From: Acholoe squamosa
Lineage: Eukaryota; Annelida; Polychaeta; Phyllodocida; Polynoidae
Reading direction: 5' to 3'
DNA: 64,000 nucleotides
Assembly: GCA_949317995.1 (NCBI GenBank)
Contig: OX439048.1
Location: forward strand, 67,337,375-67,401,374
The translations under genes were made by a program, and so were the position numbers. This document shows, piece after piece, positions 46,456 to 55,650 of the stretch. The notes beneath the pieces were generated by a model. The model ran no database searches, was not told where the DNA came from, and saw nothing but the letters and a program-made list of their open reading frames with translations. The first letter of the stretch is position 1, and each line of letters opens with the position of its first letter.

Positions 46456-47136
46456 TTAATTTGATTTTTCTTCATAGGCTTGTTCTTCAACTGCGTCGAA
46501 GAATTGTTCTTCATCTGCAGCCTCTTCATTGACAGGGTTTTCTCTTGATGGTTCTTCATCTATTTTTTCAACTGGTTTTTCTTCAGTTTCATTAGTTGTT
46601 TTTTCTTTCCCTGATCCGAATCCTCTTTTGTTTCTTTCAGTTACATTAAGAACAGACACTTCTTCAAGGTGAGGGATGCAAATTTTTTCTATGATGATTT
46701 GAGCTATTTGATCTCCATGTTTTATTTCAAAGTTTTTATTACCAAAATTGAACAGTAGGACGGCAACAGTGCCTCTATAGTCTCCATCTATTACTCCTGC
46801 ACCAACATAAATAAAATGATGAACTGCAAGACCTGATTTAGGTGCTATGCGACCATAGCATCCTGGAGGTATAGCAAGCGTTAAATCAGTTTTCACCAAC
46901 ATTCTTTCTTTAGCAGGAATAATATAATCATAAGCACTGTATAAATCAAATCCTGCAGATTCTTTAGTTGATCTTGTTGGTTCAATTGCTCTTTCGGTAT
47001 TTTTTATATAATATATCACAGGTTAACTTATAGGATTTATATCGGGTGTGGTAACAGGAGTTTTGCATGGTGTTATTAATCCTGTAGTTCTGTTATCCGT
47101 AAGTGTTACAAAATAAGACTCGTGTGAATATGCCAT
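46456..47136 (-). pseudogene. dUTPase with acidic tail; N-terminal in-frame stop
   Basis: The frame 47022-46456 has all five dUTPase motifs: AGFDLYSA, GRIAPKSGLA, GVIDGDYRG, GDQIAQIII and RGFGSGK. dUTPases split dUTP to dUMP and pyrophosphate, lowering uracil in DNA. A ~50-residue Glu-rich tail follows. No ATG precedes motif 1 within this frame; the next ATG upstream in phase is at 47136, separated by TAA at 47025-47023. Either the start is non-AUG, or the gene has an N-terminal extension (37 codons) with a premature stop. Downstream, 46400-46455 repeats the tail-coding sequence out of frame. Confidence 0.8.
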
Positions 47137-47139
47137 TTT

Positions 47140-47945
47140 TGTTGATATTGATATATAAAGATATCAGTAATAATATGAAGTTATAACTAATATCAGTAAT
47201 AATATGAAGTTATAACTATACTAAGTACTTATGACTTGCTTAATGACTTGTTATGATATAGTTATCTAAGCTTATTTCAGCGATATTTAAAGCGATAATA
47301 CAATATGATGTTATAACTATAGTATGTATAATACTAAGTACTTATGATTATTGCTATACCACTTGTTATATGATATATAGTTATTTAGTTCTCAGCTTAT
47401 CACAACTATATTAAAAGCAGTTATAAACAGATAACAATATTATGTTATGATAATAGTAAGTTGTTACAATTGTGATATCACTAGTTATGATATACAGTTA
47501 TCTAAGGTTATCATAAAGATATTTTAAGCAATCTTATGATTAGATGATAATGTGATAAAAAATTATAACTATATCAAGCTATTACAATCTTAGCTTATCA
47601 CAACTATATTAAAAGCAGTTATAAACAGATAACAATATTATATTATGATAATAGTAAGTTGTTACAACTGTTATATCACTAGTTATGATATACAGTTATC
47701 TAAGGTTATCATTAAGATATTTTAAGCAATCTTATGATTAGAAATGTGAAAAAAAATTATAACTATGTCAGTTGTTACTATCATTGCTGTATTATTTGTT
47801 ATAATATATAGTTATTTAAGCTTATCACAAGATATTTAAAGCAATCTTATAATCAGATAACATGATAATATATTATAACTATTCAATTGTTATGACTAAC
47901 TGTAATGTAGTTATTAAAGCTTATCACAAAGATATTTTAACATTT
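47140..47945. repeat. AT-rich repeat region
   Basis: About 800 bp without genes, built of diverged copies of a ~110-200-bp unit containing GTTATCTAAGGTTATCA, GATATTTTAAGCAATCTTATGA and TTATAACTAT. Two copies, starting near 47395 and 47585, are about 195 bp apart and nearly identical for ~160 bp. The only large gene-free stretch inside the virus-like region; a replication origin, enhancer or recombination site is possible. Confidence 0.75.
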
Positions 47946-48565
47946 TAATTAAAGCCTGCTTGTTCAGTTCCTGTTCTTTTATCGAATTCATCGAAGATAA
48001 TTTTCAAACCATCTTTTCTGTTCATGTCAGACAGAGCTTTTATGAGATGGTGAGTTGCACTGTATTTAGATGTTTGCCACATTTTTAGCACTTGGAAGGC
48101 ATATTGAGTTAAGTCACGTTCAGGTTCATAAGAAATATTTTTTATATCTTTATATGATATGTTTAAATAAATCGCGATATATTTCCAGTCTGATGGTATT
48201 TTTTCGCTCAATTTGCTCAAGAAAAGATATATAGCAGTGGAATCAGTATGGCAATTTTCCAATAATTTTTCGCCAAAATATTTTTGAGTGAATTCTATTA
48301 AGTCTCTTCTGCTAGTTTCTAGAAAACTTGTTTCTAGTTCCTCCCATCTCTTGTAAGGAGGAACATTTCTCCACCATTTTTTTAACATTTCTAATGCCAT
48401 TTCGCTTGGTTTTTTAGACTTAAAAATATTTTCTAAACGGTGATCAGGTATGCCTAGATAAATACCTAGTTTCATCCAGTCTGTACCTAACAGTACAGAT
48501 ATTTGTTGTAAGACTTGATCAGAATAACCTAAGTCTTGATTGAAATAATAGGATGGCAAAGGCAT
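47945..48565 (-). CDS. Tandem death-domain protein
   Basis: 206 aa with two death domains. First at residues ~15-95: LGTDWMKLGIYLGI, then AxEMLKKWW and a helix-6 RRDLIEF. Second at ~112-190: IPSDWKYIAIYLNI, AFQVLKMWQ, then NRKDGLKII. The Trp-x-x-Leu/Ile...Leu-Gly-Ile core, the A-x-x-x-L-x-x-W motif and the R-[RK]-D-L/G-helix are typical of this family. Death domains assemble apoptosis and innate-immune signalling complexes in animals. With no enzymatic or receptor part, a dominant-negative or adaptor-decoy role in infected cells is a reasonable inference. Frame is intact, ATG at 48565. Confidence 0.88.
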   Translation of the reverse strand: MPLPSYYFNQDLGYSDQVLQQISVLLGTDWMKLGIYLGIPDHRLENIFKSKKPSEMALEMLKKWWRNVPPYKRWEELETSFLETSRRDLIEFTQKYFGEKLLENCHTDSTAIYLFLSKLSEKIPSDWKYIAIYLNISYKDIKNISYEPERDLTQYAFQVLKMWQTSKYSATHHLIKALSDMNRKDGLKIIFDEFDKRTGTEQAGFN

Positions 48566-48887
48566 TTTGAAGTTATATGTAATCAGATGTAAAGTTAAGA
48601 TTGGTTATGTTAGCTGTATCACAAAGTAGTATCGGAAACAAGTATACTATGATACAAAAATAGAAATAATATAATATGTATAAGGTTATATATGATATAT
48701 AAAAAAGGACATAATATTACAATATGCATAAGTTCATATATGATACAGTAAGTAAAAAATAAATATATAGCCAGTAAAGATATCGTAAAACTTGTATATT
48801 TAATGTTTGTGATTTGTGTTTTTGTTTTTTCTTTTACAGAATTTGTAATAATATATTTTTTTTATTTAAACATTTTTTATTGCTGAC

Positions 48888-49519
48888 TTAGAATACTTTT
48901 CCACGAAGCAAGATAAAAATTTTTACTTTTTCTCTGTCTTCAATAGTGTATCTACTAAAGAAATTTGGATTAATGTTTAACATTTCATGAAAGGTAATTT
49001 CTCCGTTTAAAATATCATTCACAGTTATATTTTTAATTTTCAAATCTTTTTCTATATGACAGGCTATCATATCAAATACACTTTCAATTAAAGCATATTT
49101 TTCCATGTTTTTACCTGAATAGTATTCAGGATGATGATCATTATTTTTATAATGATGATCTAATGCATTTTCCCAAATTCTTTTGTCTCTTTCATCTTTA
49201 AGACCTTCAGTAGAAAAGAATTTTAAGGTATAACCTACAGCTTCTTTCACTGATAATTTTGATAAATCATGCATATTTAATCGTTTTATAAAACATATTT
49301 TTTCTGCATAATTAAATACTGTTTCTCCTATAACAAAAAGGCTGCAGATATTATTTGCCTATGCTTGAATACCTGTTTATAGTGTTCAAGGAGTATGTTT
49401 AAGAAAGCAGAATTGCATATAATTTTTTCTTTTTTAGCATTAACATATTTAATTGCTATTTCGTCACTGATGTTCTTATTTTTTAAAAGATTTCTTATGC
49501 TGTATGTTTGAAAACTCAT
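48888..49519 (-). pseudogene. DUF5662-like protein, frame break near its middle
   Basis: The frame from 49274 carries HDLSK and the histidine cluster HHYKNNDHHPEYY with an acidic SVFDMIACH helix, a pattern I associate with DUF5662-type proteins of phages and bacteria, possibly metal-binding. The frame 49519-49328 just upstream contains EHYKQVFKHRQ, as expected for the N-terminal part of such proteins, in the frame +1 to the second; the change falls at a five-base homopolymer, 49335-49339. Probably one gene of about 210 codons starting at ATG 49519. Function unknown. Confidence 0.6.
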
Positions 49520-49549
49520 TTTAAATTATATAGCAGTGATTAAGTATAC

Positions 49550-49972
49550 CTAATCACATTCATGTTTTTCTTCATGAAACACTTCATCAGGTATACTTCT
49601 ATATATGTTTAATAAACTCTCACGAGGGAGATCTACTATATCTATATCTTCAGCAGCTTCTTCATCCTTATCATTACTGTCTGATACTATAGTGTTTATG
49701 TAAATCGGACCTTTTCTTTTCCTGTATTCCCTCTCCATTTTAGCTATGCCATAGGCTTTTCTATGTGCTAACATACTCATGACTTCTTTTTCTGTCTCTT
49801 TTATTTTATAAGAGAGAGAAGATTTTTTTTCTTCTTTTTCTTTTATTTTGTTTTGATATTCAGTTTTCTCTTTTTCTAACGAGCAAATGTATGAGTGTTG
49901 ATAGTGACAAATTTTTTCTAGGATTTCATTGCGTTCTTTTTCATAGTTTAATTGAATCTTTAAATAATCCAT
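49550..49972 (-). CDS. Unknown coiled-coil protein
   Basis: 140 aa; residues ~10-75 are a Lys/Glu-rich coiled coil (LEKEKTEYQNKIKEKEEKKS), then a basic patch (REYRKRKGP) and an acidic C terminus (SNDKDEEAAEDIDIVDLP). No known domain. It sits between the protease-linked membrane protein and the DUF5662-like gene. Confidence 0.65.
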   Translation of the reverse strand: MDYLKIQLNYEKERNEILEKICHYQHSYICSLEKEKTEYQNKIKEKEEKKSSLSYKIKETEKEVMSMLAHRKAYGIAKMEREYRKRKGPIYINTIVSDSNDKDEEAAEDIDIVDLPRESLLNIYRSIPDEVFHEEKHECD

Positions 49973-50020
49973 ATTTAAAATATAAGTTATTGTTTATAGG
50001 ATCAGCGTGATATTTTTTAA

Positions 50021-50473
50021 TCAGTTGTAAGTTGGAGATGTGGAATTTATCTCAGTGATTTTTCTTTGTTTAGGTATATGTATTACAACATATCTATTTT
50101 TAAGAGAGGAATTTATGGTTATTACATCAGTAAACTGATCTACTCTTGAGCTTTGGTTTGTTTGAGAATTATTTGAAACAGACTGTCCTAAGTAAGGATA
50201 GGACCAGCTTTTTCTCTCATTTATGTTTGTTATGCAACAAGTTAAAAAACTTTGTGTTTTTTCTCCATTGCGAAAGATGTTGCCAGTTTCTGTACAACAT
50301 AGGAATATTTCATCTCCTTTTTGTAAAGGAGAATAATATTTTTTTTGTGTTTCATTATATATGATACCTGTTATAGCTAAGACAAACATACCTAAAATAC
50401 TACTCGCTTGTATAGCTGGTAGTTTCTTTTTAGTTGCATTATTGATTTTACTTAAAAGGTTTGATTCCGTCAT
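50021..50473 (-). CDS. Small membrane protein
   Basis: 150 aa with one membrane-spanning segment at residues ~23-40 (SSILGMFVLAITGIIY), then a soluble part with several Cys (FLCCTETGN, FLTCCITN) and N-glycosylation-type sites. Its ATG overlaps the stop of the protease gene (ATGA). Co-location with capsid and protease genes suggests a virion component. Confidence 0.65.
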   Translation of the reverse strand: MTESNLLSKINNATKKKLPAIQASSILGMFVLAITGIIYNETQKKYYSPLQKGDEIFLCCTETGNIFRNGEKTQSFLTCCITNINERKSWSYPYLGQSVSNNSQTNQSSRVDQFTDVITINSSLKNRYVVIHIPKQRKITEINSTSPTYN

Positions 50474-51018
50474 TTTAATGTTTTGGATTTTAAAGTGTAA
50501 TTGTCATTTAAGAAATCGTTTTTAGGTAAGCAGCTTTGACAAATTTGATATGGGAAATGAGCTTCTTTTATCACAGGTATTTTTTTCTTTTTGAAATGAT
50601 TTATTACTTTATTATCGTTCCAGTCTGTAACAGTCGTGAAACTAGATATTATATCTTGCATGGACATGTTGTTAGCTCTTTTCTCAAGATAATATAAACA
50701 ATATTGTCCACAAGTTATAGAAAATAAACCTTGTATAGCATGAGTTGAATATTTATATTTTTCATGTAATGCTTTAAGAAAACTTTCACGAAGAGGTAGA
50801 AATCCATATGAATCAAAATATTCAGCTAATTTATTAGGTTTTTCATAATATAAAGCTACCCAATGCTCACCAGGAGAATCACTGTTGTCAGTGTTAACTA
50901 TGTAACTAGTAGGGTAATATGTCACTTCAGGTATGGTATCTGCTGAAAACACTCCATATTCTCCTTTTTTTTCTTCTTTTATGAGATTTAGATAAAAATT
51001 TATTTCTTTTCCATTCAT
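50470..51018 (-). CDS. Adenovirus-type cysteine protease (adenain family, C5)
   Basis: 182 aa. Catalytic His in GEHWVALYY (~residue 52), acidic residue in AEYFDSYG, Gln in HAIQGL and catalytic Cys in ITCGQYCLYYL (~residue 105), with the spacing of adenains and related Ulp1-like proteases. These enzymes cut capsid and core precursors during virion maturation. ATG at 51018 overlaps the stop of the capsid gene (ATGA), and the next gene overlaps its stop in the same way. Frame intact. Confidence 0.92.
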   Translation of the reverse strand: MNGKEINFYLNLIKEEKKGEYGVFSADTIPEVTYYPTSYIVNTDNSDSPGEHWVALYYEKPNKLAEYFDSYGFLPLRESFLKALHEKYKYSTHAIQGLFSITCGQYCLYYLEKRANNMSMQDIISSFTTVTDWNDNKVINHFKKKKIPVIKEAHFPYQICQSCLPKNDFLNDNYTLKSKTLK

Positions 51019-52382
51019 TTTGTTAGGTTAGTCAATTCAGACTTAAATTTTAGCATATTACTTGAGTCTAATCTCATGATCTCATCATATTCTAAATATA
51101 CTATGGCCGCTACTCCATGATCTAATTCTTCTTCTAATTTTATTACAAAACCTAAAGTACCAGTTTCAGTTAATTCAAAAGTTTCTGATGTTGCTCCGTC
51201 TTTAGAAATATCAAAGCAAAATAATGTTGTTCCCTCTTTAAATTCGTCTATGGTTACATTATGTGCTTCATTTCTGAATATATCTCCTGTAGATTTAAGG
51301 AGAGCAAGATAAGCCATGTTATACATATTATTTGTAAAATCTAATTCATAATGATAAAAAGGAGTTCCTCCATCGTTTACTTAAAGTTCTATTTCTTTGA
51401 CTTTAAAGTTTTCAAATTTAAATGGATTACGATTATGAGTGCCTGTGAAGCCATCTAAATGCACGAGACCAATTATGACTCTTTTAGGTAAAGGTGTGTT
51501 ATTCACAACATGTGAAGCTTGAAGAATAGCTTTTTGAGGACCGAAAGTGACATATTTCATGTCTATTTTATGGATAGGAATATCCCATACAGGTAAATTA
51601 GTAGCTCTTGCTTCTTCTAATTCTTGATGAAAATCATCTGTTAATCTAACTCTTTTGACGTATAAGTTTATTTCTTGTACATCTATAATATATTTTTGAG
51701 CTTCTACTTTTGACATTAAACAAAAAGTTTCATCTGCTCTATCTAATTCAATAGAAAGAGGCAAGTCCCCAGGTAATAATTTAGACTGTGAAAAAAGACT
51801 GTCATGTATTCTTACATGCACTTCAAACAATGTACCGTTTTTTGTTTTTTCATATGTTTTTTTAGCTCCTGCATTGTGAGCTGTACCTGTTAAAGTGTTA
51901 ACTTCATTGAAATCTTTATTGTCTTTTATGTAAAAACCTAATGGTCCTAAACATTTAGCTGTAAGAGGATCATAACTTAAAGTAAATTCTATTATTGATT
52001 TGTAACCATATAAATCATTGCTGTCTGATATTCTTATTCCTCCTACGAAAACTTTTACATTCTTAAACATAGTAGCACCAAAATAATTAACAGGAAAAAC
52101 TTTAGCATTATCATTAATAGTTCCATCGTTAGCTGGAGCGTCAGGTGCTGTTTTATCTGCTTTCAATATTTTTGCTTTTATGTAAAGGTAACTGTTATGT
52201 AAAGAAACATAATCTTTTTTGTTAGATTTTAATGTAAATTGAACAGTGTTGCTGTTTGGTGAAGCTGTAGGATCCATTTTTTCATAGTATGTTTTTATTC
52301 TTGTAGTATCAGTAGGAGGTATATATTTATAATCCAATTCCGAGCTTATACAATGATGTAAATTTTCACTTAAAAAAGACAT
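51015..52382 (-). pseudogene. Candidate capsid protein, F54H12.2-like family, in-frame TAA
   Basis: ATG 52382; 333 codons to TAA 51383-51381, then the same frame stays open to 51015. Both halves match proteins often labelled 'F54H12.2-like' in animal genomes: an N-terminal SSELDYKYIPPTDT, the middle block HDSLFSQSKLLPGDLPL with FCLMS, PKRVIIGLVHLDGF..NPF, and after the stop AYLALLKSTGDIF, TLFCFDISKDG and VAAIVYLEYDEIM. The size and the neighbouring protease suggest a jelly-roll capsid protein (inference). TAA replaces a residue inside the conserved C-terminal part. Confidence 0.78.
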
Positions 52383-52466
52383 ATTTTTTGTTCAGGTGTA
52401 TCTTCTTATTTTTACTTAAATAATATAAAAAAGATCAAGTTATCGGTTTATCTCAAGCTATTTATT

Positions 52467-52873
52467 CTATCCGAAAATATCACCATGACTTCCTTTTTTA
52501 AGTTTTCTTTTTCTGTTTCTCTTTTTTATAATTTTTGGCTGAGGAGATAATTTCCTTTCATTTGAAAAGTTTGAAATAACTTGAGAACCTAAATCAGACA
52601 AACTTTCTTCAGCTTCTCTTTTTATAGCCTTTTTTATATTTTCACCTTTTAAAACATTTTTTGCAATTTTTATTCCTCCTTTAAGAGCTCGTTTTCCTAT
52701 TGCTTTACCTGCACTTTTCACCGCAGGTGTAATGAGAGGTATGACTGTCTTAAATAAACCTTTAAGTATGCCACCTATACCATATCCTCTTTGATTTCTG
52801 CTTCCTATGAAAGGAGTTAGTGTAATATATCCACTTCCATATTGATTGTAAAATAATGGATTTTTATTTTCTC
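52467..52873 (-). CDS. Basic minor virion protein, start unclear
   Basis: The frame opens at 52873 after a TGA and runs to 52467. A Gly-rich N-terminal part (NQRGYGIGGILKGLFKTVIP) is followed by Lys-rich helices (VKSAGKAIGKRALKGGIKIA) and a basic tail ending KKGSHGDIFG. This layout, seen in capsid-linked proteins of related elements, resembles adenovirus pVI/core-like proteins. No ATG at the head of the frame; the start may be upstream beyond a frame break or is non-AUG. Confidence 0.6.
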
Positions 52874-52896
52874 AAATGCTTTTTCTTTATTTATTA

Positions 52897-53993
52897 CTAT
52901 TTTTTCCATTTTGTGTCCCAATCTTTCCCATAATATTTAGGGTTGGTTTTTCTTGATCTCCCATATCGTGTTTTACGTGGTGATGCTTTAGACAAACTTT
53001 TTTTCTTTTTTGTTCCTCCAAAAATATCTTCAGAAAGAGGGGTAGAGGACATAGGTTCTATTTCACTTTCTTCATCGAATTTTTGTTCAAAAGAAGTTGG
53101 TTTTATTTTCTTAATTTTTATTTCTTCTCTTATTCCTCCACTTGCTTCATCTTTTTTATTTTCTTCAGATTCTGTGAAGGTTTTTTCTTCTCCCGAAGGT
53201 ATAAATAATTTTTGTTTACCATATTCTGGAGGATAATTTAAATTATCATCGTCCACGCTGTCAGAATCTTTAAATAATGATTTTTCAATTGGATCATCGT
53301 AATCATTTTCTGAATATTCATCATCTGTTGCTTCTATGGATTCTATCTTTCCTTTTTCAATTTTTTTATGTATCTGTCGTTGTCGTTTTATTATAATGTC
53401 TATATTTTGATCTTCTACAGGATATTTTTTTATTTTATAAGCGTCAGCATCCTGCTTGCTTTTTCCTGGTTTATTGAGAAACCAAGATTTAGGTATATGT
53501 GGAGATAAATTATACCAAAGTTCATTAATGCCAAGAGGTTCTTTTTTTATGCTAGTATTAGAAAAAAATTTCATTATGTCTATCACATTAGAATTTTTCA
53601 GCAGTTTTCCGTTCATTATTATTTCACCTTGATCATTCCAAAAAAATTGTAAAGCTAATATTTTTTTTAAATTTCTTTTTTGTATGGTATTTGTGCTTGT
53701 CTTATATGTGATAATATTTCTTCTATAGATATACCTGTATGAAAAGATTTTTCAGATTGATTTTCTTGAAAATAAGAAAAAAAAGTAGGATTTTGTTTAG
53801 ATATATCTTGATTAGTACTTAAAACTTTATATGGTTGAATGTTATACATTTTTTCTGCTAATATTTCTTTTTGTCTTTCAAGAACAGGATTTTTTTCATT
53901 TTTAGTTTCTTTCGTCTTAATTTCTTCTATAGCTCTAAGTTTTTTATATGTAACTAAAGGAATGACAATACTTTTTTTGAAAGAAGCAGTCAT
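52897..53993 (-). pseudogene. Virion-associated-like protein, frame break at A6
   Basis: Two frames: 53993-53667 (108 codons, ATG 53993) and a following one in the -1 frame, open from about 53680 to 52897, containing FFWNDQGEI, SNVIDIMKFF, a highly acidic centre and a basic Arg/Lys-rich C terminus (RKTRYGRSRK). The region WNDQGE...SNVIDI is characteristic of a conserved protein in related elements and follows the first part directly, so one gene is likely. The change of frame lies at the homopolymer 53676-53681. ATG 53993 is one base after the previous stop (TAATATG). Confidence 0.6.
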
Positions 53994-53994
53994 A

Positions 53995-54426
53995 TTATTG
54001 TCTAATTCCTGCTAAACCTCCTAGTAAAGTTACGGCTAAAGGAATAAGCATAGACAAAAAACCACCTTTTTGTTTCAAAACTGCTTTCCTTTTTTTGTTA
54101 TTCACACGTCTATTTACTAAAAATCTTAAAATTTTTTTATGCTTTTTAAGTTTAGCATAAGAAAAAGGACTTAATTTAATGTTTCCTTTTAGTACGTTAT
54201 AAATGCACTGACATATAGCATCTATGTCTTCTTTTCCTGCATATTCTATCAGAAGATTTCTTCTTTTTTTATTTTTAGTGTTACTTAAGACCGTAAGGAA
54301 AGCTAATTGCCTAGACAAATTAGGTCTTTTGTTTCTTTTAGTCTTTTTCTTTAAAATTCTTTTTTTCCCCTTCCTTTTTAATATAGGTCCTTTTTTTAAC
54401 AATGAAGATTTCCTTTTCTTAGGCAT
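53995..54426 (-). CDS. Basic core-like protein with hydrophobic C terminus
   Basis: 143 aa, strongly basic at the N terminus (KRKSSLLKKGPILKRKGKKR), with a conserved centre (LLIEYAGKEDIDAICQCIYN, LKKHKKILRFL) and a C terminus GGFLSMLIPLAVTLLGGLAG. Related elements encode similar proteins (basic, then KGGFLP-type hydrophobic end). DNA-binding core protein or membrane-active peptide are both plausible. Frame intact. Confidence 0.72.
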   Translation of the reverse strand: MPKKRKSSLLKKGPILKRKGKKRILKKKTKRNKRPNLSRQLAFLTVLSNTKNKKRRNLLIEYAGKEDIDAICQCIYNVLKGNIKLSPFSYAKLKKHKKILRFLVNRRVNNKKRKAVLKQKGGFLSMLIPLAVTLLGGLAGIRQ

Positions 54427-54535
54427 TTTCTAAAACGTAATAAACAAAACTATTTCTTGTCTTTTATATCATTCTTTATTTCATTTATCACACGTACATT
54501 TTTTTAAGTTTTATTTGGAATATAAACATCTTGAC

Positions 54536-55185
54536 CTACACCTTTGTTTTTCTTGAACTAGTATTGATTTTAGTTTTATTTCGCGAGGTATTAGATTGCT
54601 GCTTGTTCACATTTCTCTTTCTTTTAACTTGCACCTTTTCCTTTCTTTCTGCTTTTTCATTTTCATCTTGACTTAAGTCATCATCACTTGTATTATTTTC
54701 CACTGTGCTAGAAGTCTTATTTATTTTTTTCTTCTTTCTCTTGACTTGTATTTTTACTTTTTTTTCTTCATATTCATTTTCATTATGACTTACATTATCA
54801 TCACTCTCTTCTTTTCTTCTCTTCAGGTTTTCGTTTTCTTTCTTGATAGGACGGACAATGTTTAATTCAACATTCTTGGTGGAGTCATTTTTTTCTTCTT
54901 CTGAAGACATGCTGTTCGAGTCTTCATTTTCACTCAAGTCTTCCATGACTTTTATATTGAAATTTTGTGCAGATTTAGCTTTGCTTTTTAACTTTTCTTT
55001 CATGTATTTATTGTAGCAGGCATTACATCTCAAGTGATTTTATCAGACGTAAAATAATGATAAGATTGAAAAGGTCTATGGCAGTTTATACATTCTTGTA
55101 CCATTGACTCTGCACATTTTAAACAACATTTTTTATTTTTTACTAAATCAGCATTTTTACCACAAAATTCACATTTAGAAACCAT
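54536..55185 (-). pseudogene. Zinc-finger protein with Lys/Glu-rich tail, frame break
   Basis: ATG 55185 opens 51 codons with CEFCGK, CCLKC and CINCH, ending in TGA at 55032-55030. The -1 frame from ~55039 continues with RCNACYNKYMKEK and a 160-residue charged tail with repeated KKVKIQVKRKKKK and SDDDLSQDENE-type segments (two parallel copies). Cys pairs on both sides of the break make one zinc-finger protein likely. The break coincides with an A4 run (55038-55041). Confidence 0.6.
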
Positions 55186-55269
55186 TTTTTATCATAAAAA
55201 ATTGAAATGGATTATTTTTAAAGCTAATCAGGTAAGTCAATCATTTATCTCAATAATATTTTCATGATA

Positions 55270-55587
55270 TTATTCACTACCGTCATTTCCACTTAATTCC
55301 ATTTCACTTTCACTGTTGCTATCACTACTTAAGTTTTGTTCTTTTTCTTTCTTTTTTTTCATTTTTTCTTGTTTGTTTTCTTTCTTAAATTTCTTAAGTT
55401 TTTCAATTTTTTTATATATTTTATTTTTCATTCGAAGCAGAAGGTCAAACTCTTCTTTTTGAAGAGATATGCTTTTATCTTTAGTCAAGTCATGAAAATG
55501 TAAATATATATTTCCTTTAAATCTATTTATATCTATTCTTTTCCTGCGGCCGAAAGCCAAAGTAGGGTATTTTCCTGATTTGTTCAT
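55270..55587 (-). CDS. PC4/p15-like DNA-binding protein
   Basis: 105 aa. Residues ~7-60 follow the PC4 pattern: YPTLAFGRRKRIDINRF, KGNIYLHFHDL, then KSISLQKEEFDLLLRMKNKI. PC4 (SUB1) is a single-stranded-DNA-binding transcription cofactor. The rest is a Lys-rich helix and an acidic Ser tail (SSDSNSESEMELSGNDGSE). Located just 3' of the polymerase gene, so roles in replication or late transcription are likely. Frame intact. Confidence 0.68.
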   Translation of the reverse strand: MNKSGKYPTLAFGRRKRIDINRFKGNIYLHFHDLTKDKSISLQKEEFDLLLRMKNKIYKKIEKLKKFKKENKQEKMKKKKEKEQNLSSDSNSESEMELSGNDGSE

Positions 55588-55650
55588 TTTCTGTTTTTCT
55601 TTTGTTATGCCTTCAGCTTTCTTTATAATGTTACTAAGGTGAAAGTTTTT

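Noticed and set aside
50146-50364. Plus-strand frames in the virus-like region (also at 46194, 52943, 54224, 59464)
   Set aside because: Opposite or overlapping better supported minus-strand genes; Phe/Ser/Leu-rich composition typical of antisense of Lys/Glu-rich genes.
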